NCBI RefSeq assembly: GCF_014199595.1
Contig: NZ_JACHNX010000004.1
Coordinates: 62,001 to 126,000 of the forward strand
Direction: 5' to 3'
From: Sphingomonas yabuuchiae
Lineage (GTDB): Bacteria; Pseudomonadota; Alphaproteobacteria; Sphingomonadales; Sphingomonadaceae
Length of the DNA stretch: 64,000 nt
Part shown: positions 62,331 through 64,000 of the stretch, in pieces
How positions within the stretch are numbered: position 1 is the stretch's first letter
Layout: each line of letters starts with the position of its first letter
Translations under genes and position numbers: made by a program
Notes under the pieces: generated by a model
Databases searched by the model: none
Told to the model about the DNA's origin: nothing
The model's input: only the letters and a program-made list of their open reading frames with translations

Positions 62331-64000
62331 TTACGAACCAGCCACCCCCAGCTGCGACAGCATGAACGCCTGCCACTCCGCATTCTGCCGTATCCGCTCG
62401 AACCGTCCCGACTTGCCGCCATGCCCGGCCTCCATGTTGACCCGGAACAGCAGCGGATTGGTATCGGTCTTCTTCGCGCGCAGCCGGGCGACCCATTTGG
62501 CGGGCTCGTAATATTGCACCTGGCTGTCCCACAGGCCGGTGCCGACATAGAGCGCCGGATAGGCTTTGCCTGCGACATTGTCGTAGGGCGAGTAGCTGAG
62601 CATATAGTCGTAATAGGGCTTGTTCGCCGGATTGCCCCATTCGTCATATTCGAAGGTCGTCAGCGGGATCGAGGCGTCGAGCATCGTCGTGACCACATCG
62701 ACGAACGGCACCTGCGCGATGATCAGCTTGTAATCCTGCGGCGCCATGTTCGCGACGCCGCCCATCAACAGCCCGCCCGCGCTGCCGCCCATCGCCGCCA
62801 CCCGGCCGGGCGCGGCATATTTCTGCGCGACCAGATAGCGGGTCACGTCGATAAAGTCGGTGAAGCTGTTCTTCTTGTTGAGCAGATGGCCGTCATCATA
62901 CCAGCCGCGCCCCATTTCCTGCCCGCCGCGGATATGCGCGATGGCATAGACCACGCCCCGATCGAGCAACCCGATCCGCCCCGCATCGACCCCCGGATCG
63001 GTCGAGATGCCGTAACTGCCATAGGCATATTGGAAGAGCGGCGCGGTGCCGTCGCGCTTCACGCCCTTGCGATAGACGATCGACACCGGGATGCGCGTCC
63101 CGTCGCGGGCCGGCGCCCAGACCCGTTCGGTGACATAGAGCGACGGGTCATAGCCGGGGACCGGCGTCACCTTCAGCGTCCGGCGCTCGCCGGTGCGGGC
63201 GTTGATCTCATAGGTCGTGGTCGGCGTGACGAGCGAGCCATAGGTATAGCGGACCCAAAGCGTGTCCGGCTCTTCGTTGGTGGACAGGCCCATGCGATAG
63301 GCGGGCTCGTCCGCCTTGACGGGCACGGACTTGCCCGCATCGGTCAGCAGGCGGATCATGCGGTTGCCGCCCTCGCGCTGGTCGATGGCGACGAAGCCGT
63401 TGAACGGCTTGAACGCCTCGATGAACACGGCGTCGCTGCCGGGCACCAGGTCGCGCCAGGCGGCGGCCCCCCTGGCCATGTCGGCATCGGCCAGCGTCAC
63501 CAGCTTGTAGTTCTTCGCGCCGCGATTGGTGCGGATGATCCAGCGATGACCCAGATGGTCGGCGCTATAGCGGAACTCGCGCTCACGCGGTGCGATCACG
63601 GTGAAGGCGGTCGGCCGGGCGGCGGGGGCACAGCGTTGCTCGTCGCTGACCGTGCTCTGGACGCCGATACAGATATAGCGGTCGTCGGTCGTCCGGCCGA
63701 CGCCGATGCTGAAGCTATCGTCCTTCTCCTCGTACAGCATCCGGTCGGCGCTGACCGGCGTGCCCAGCACATGGGCCATCGCACGATAGCCGCGCAGCGT
63801 CGTGGGGTCCTTGGCGATGTAGAGGATGGTGCGATTGTCCGCCGCCCAGACGATGTTCGGCTCGATATTCGTGATCGTGTCTTCGTAAATGCGCCCGGTC
63901 GCGATATCCTTGACCTTCAGCACATATTGCCGCCGCCCGACCGTGTCCTCGGCCCAGGCGACCAGCCTGTTGTCGGGGCTGACCGCCCAGTCGGACAGCG
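62331..64000 (-). CDS. Oligopeptidase B (S9A), 5' end outside the window
   Basis: This serine peptidase of the prolyl oligopeptidase family cuts short peptides after basic residues. The visible 556 residues cover much of the propeller (NIEPNIVWAADNRTILYIAK) and the whole catalytic domain: serine in GGSAGGLLMGG, YEPAKWVARLRAKKTD near the aspartate, and histidine in EAGHGGKSGRF. The frame stays open to the last base of the window, reading AVSPDNRLVAWAED, so the N terminus is missing. The stop is TAA next to a repeat. Confidence 0.93.
   Translation of the reverse strand, partial: LSDWAVSPDNRLVAWAEDTVGRRQYVLKVKDIATGRIYEDTITNIEPNIVWAADNRTILYIAKDPTTLRGYRAMAHVLGTPVSADRMLYEEKDDSFSIGVGRTTDDRYICIGVQSTVSDEQRCAPAARPTAFTVIAPREREFRYSADHLGHRWIIRTNRGAKNYKLVTLADADMARGAAAWRDLVPGSDAVFIEAFKPFNGFVAIDQREGGNRMIRLLTDAGKSVPVKADEPAYRMGLSTNEEPDTLWVRYTYGSLVTPTTTYEINARTGERRTLKVTPVPGYDPSLYVTERVWAPARDGTRIPVSIVYRKGVKRDGTAPLFQYAYGSYGISTDPGVDAGRIGLLDRGVVYAIAHIRGGQEMGRGWYDDGHLLNKKNSFTDFIDVTRYLVAQKYAAPGRVAAMGGSAGGLLMGGVANMAPQDYKLIIAQVPFVDVVTTMLDASIPLTTFEYDEWGNPANKPYYDYMLSYSPYDNVAGKAYPALYVGTGLWDSQVQYYEPAKWVARLRAKKTDTNPLLFRVNMEAGHGGKSGRFERIRQNAEWQAFMLSQLGVAGS

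Overview
The window is GC-rich chromosomal DNA from an alphaproteobacterium of the Sphingomonadaceae, most likely Sphingomonas or a close relative. This rests on gene-order blocks (ubiE-ubiB-coaBC-dut beside mutM and rpsT-dnaA; secB-murJ-trpS divergent from a Tim44-like gene, mltA and smr), on large TonB-dependent receptors with sphingomonad/caulobacter-type plugs, and on tryptophan-halogenase-like flavoproteins sitting among glycoside hydrolases. No database search was possible; family names come from motifs read in the sequence.

Layout. Positions 1-6.8 kb hold a leftward chain of mostly overlapping genes: ubiE, ubiB, a membrane protein, coaBC, dut, and three less well known genes including a MoeB/ThiF-type adenylyltransferase. 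Positions 6.8-10 kb carry mutM, rpsT and dnaA rightward. Positions 10-18.7 kb are housekeeping: a FlaR-like P-loop kinase, trpS, murJ and secB leftward; a Tim44-like gene, mltA and smr rightward; then dapE, a tiny membrane protein and a GST. Positions 18.8-21.9 kb encode a lone TonB receptor. Positions 22.2-25.4 kb are the rpmH-rnpA-yidD-yidC-engB operon, with an odd rnpA start. comM, a small membrane protein and tRNA-Leu(CAA) follow.

Positions 27.5-29.7 kb just after the tRNA look like an accessory insertion: visibly more A/T-rich, with a 371-residue protein ending in a probable PD-(D/E)XK nuclease toxin domain, overlapped by a small acidic candidate immunity gene.

Positions 29.7-49.3 kb form a carbohydrate-use locus: GH43, two TonB-Xanth-Caul receptors (one frameshifted by a 4-bp tandem duplication), GH1, GH9, three tandem tryptophan-halogenase-like genes, a secreted beta-rich protein and GH31. 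LacI-type operator-like palindromes precede both receptors and the GH31 gene. The enzymes suit breakdown of a decorated plant beta-glucan; the exact glycan cannot be read from sequence. The middle halogenase lacks the catalytic lysine.

Positions 49.3-51.4 kb encode a Tat-exported phospholipase C. Positions 51.7-60.6 kb hold a full potassium uptake system: a TorF-like porin, a 27-residue membrane peptide, kdpF, kdpA, kdpB, kdpC and the KdpD/KdpE sensor pair. Then come a ParD-like antitoxin gene coupled to a methionine aminopeptidase, a YbaN-type membrane protein and an oligopeptidase B cut by the window end. Imperfect palindromic repeats of at least five families sit between genes throughout.
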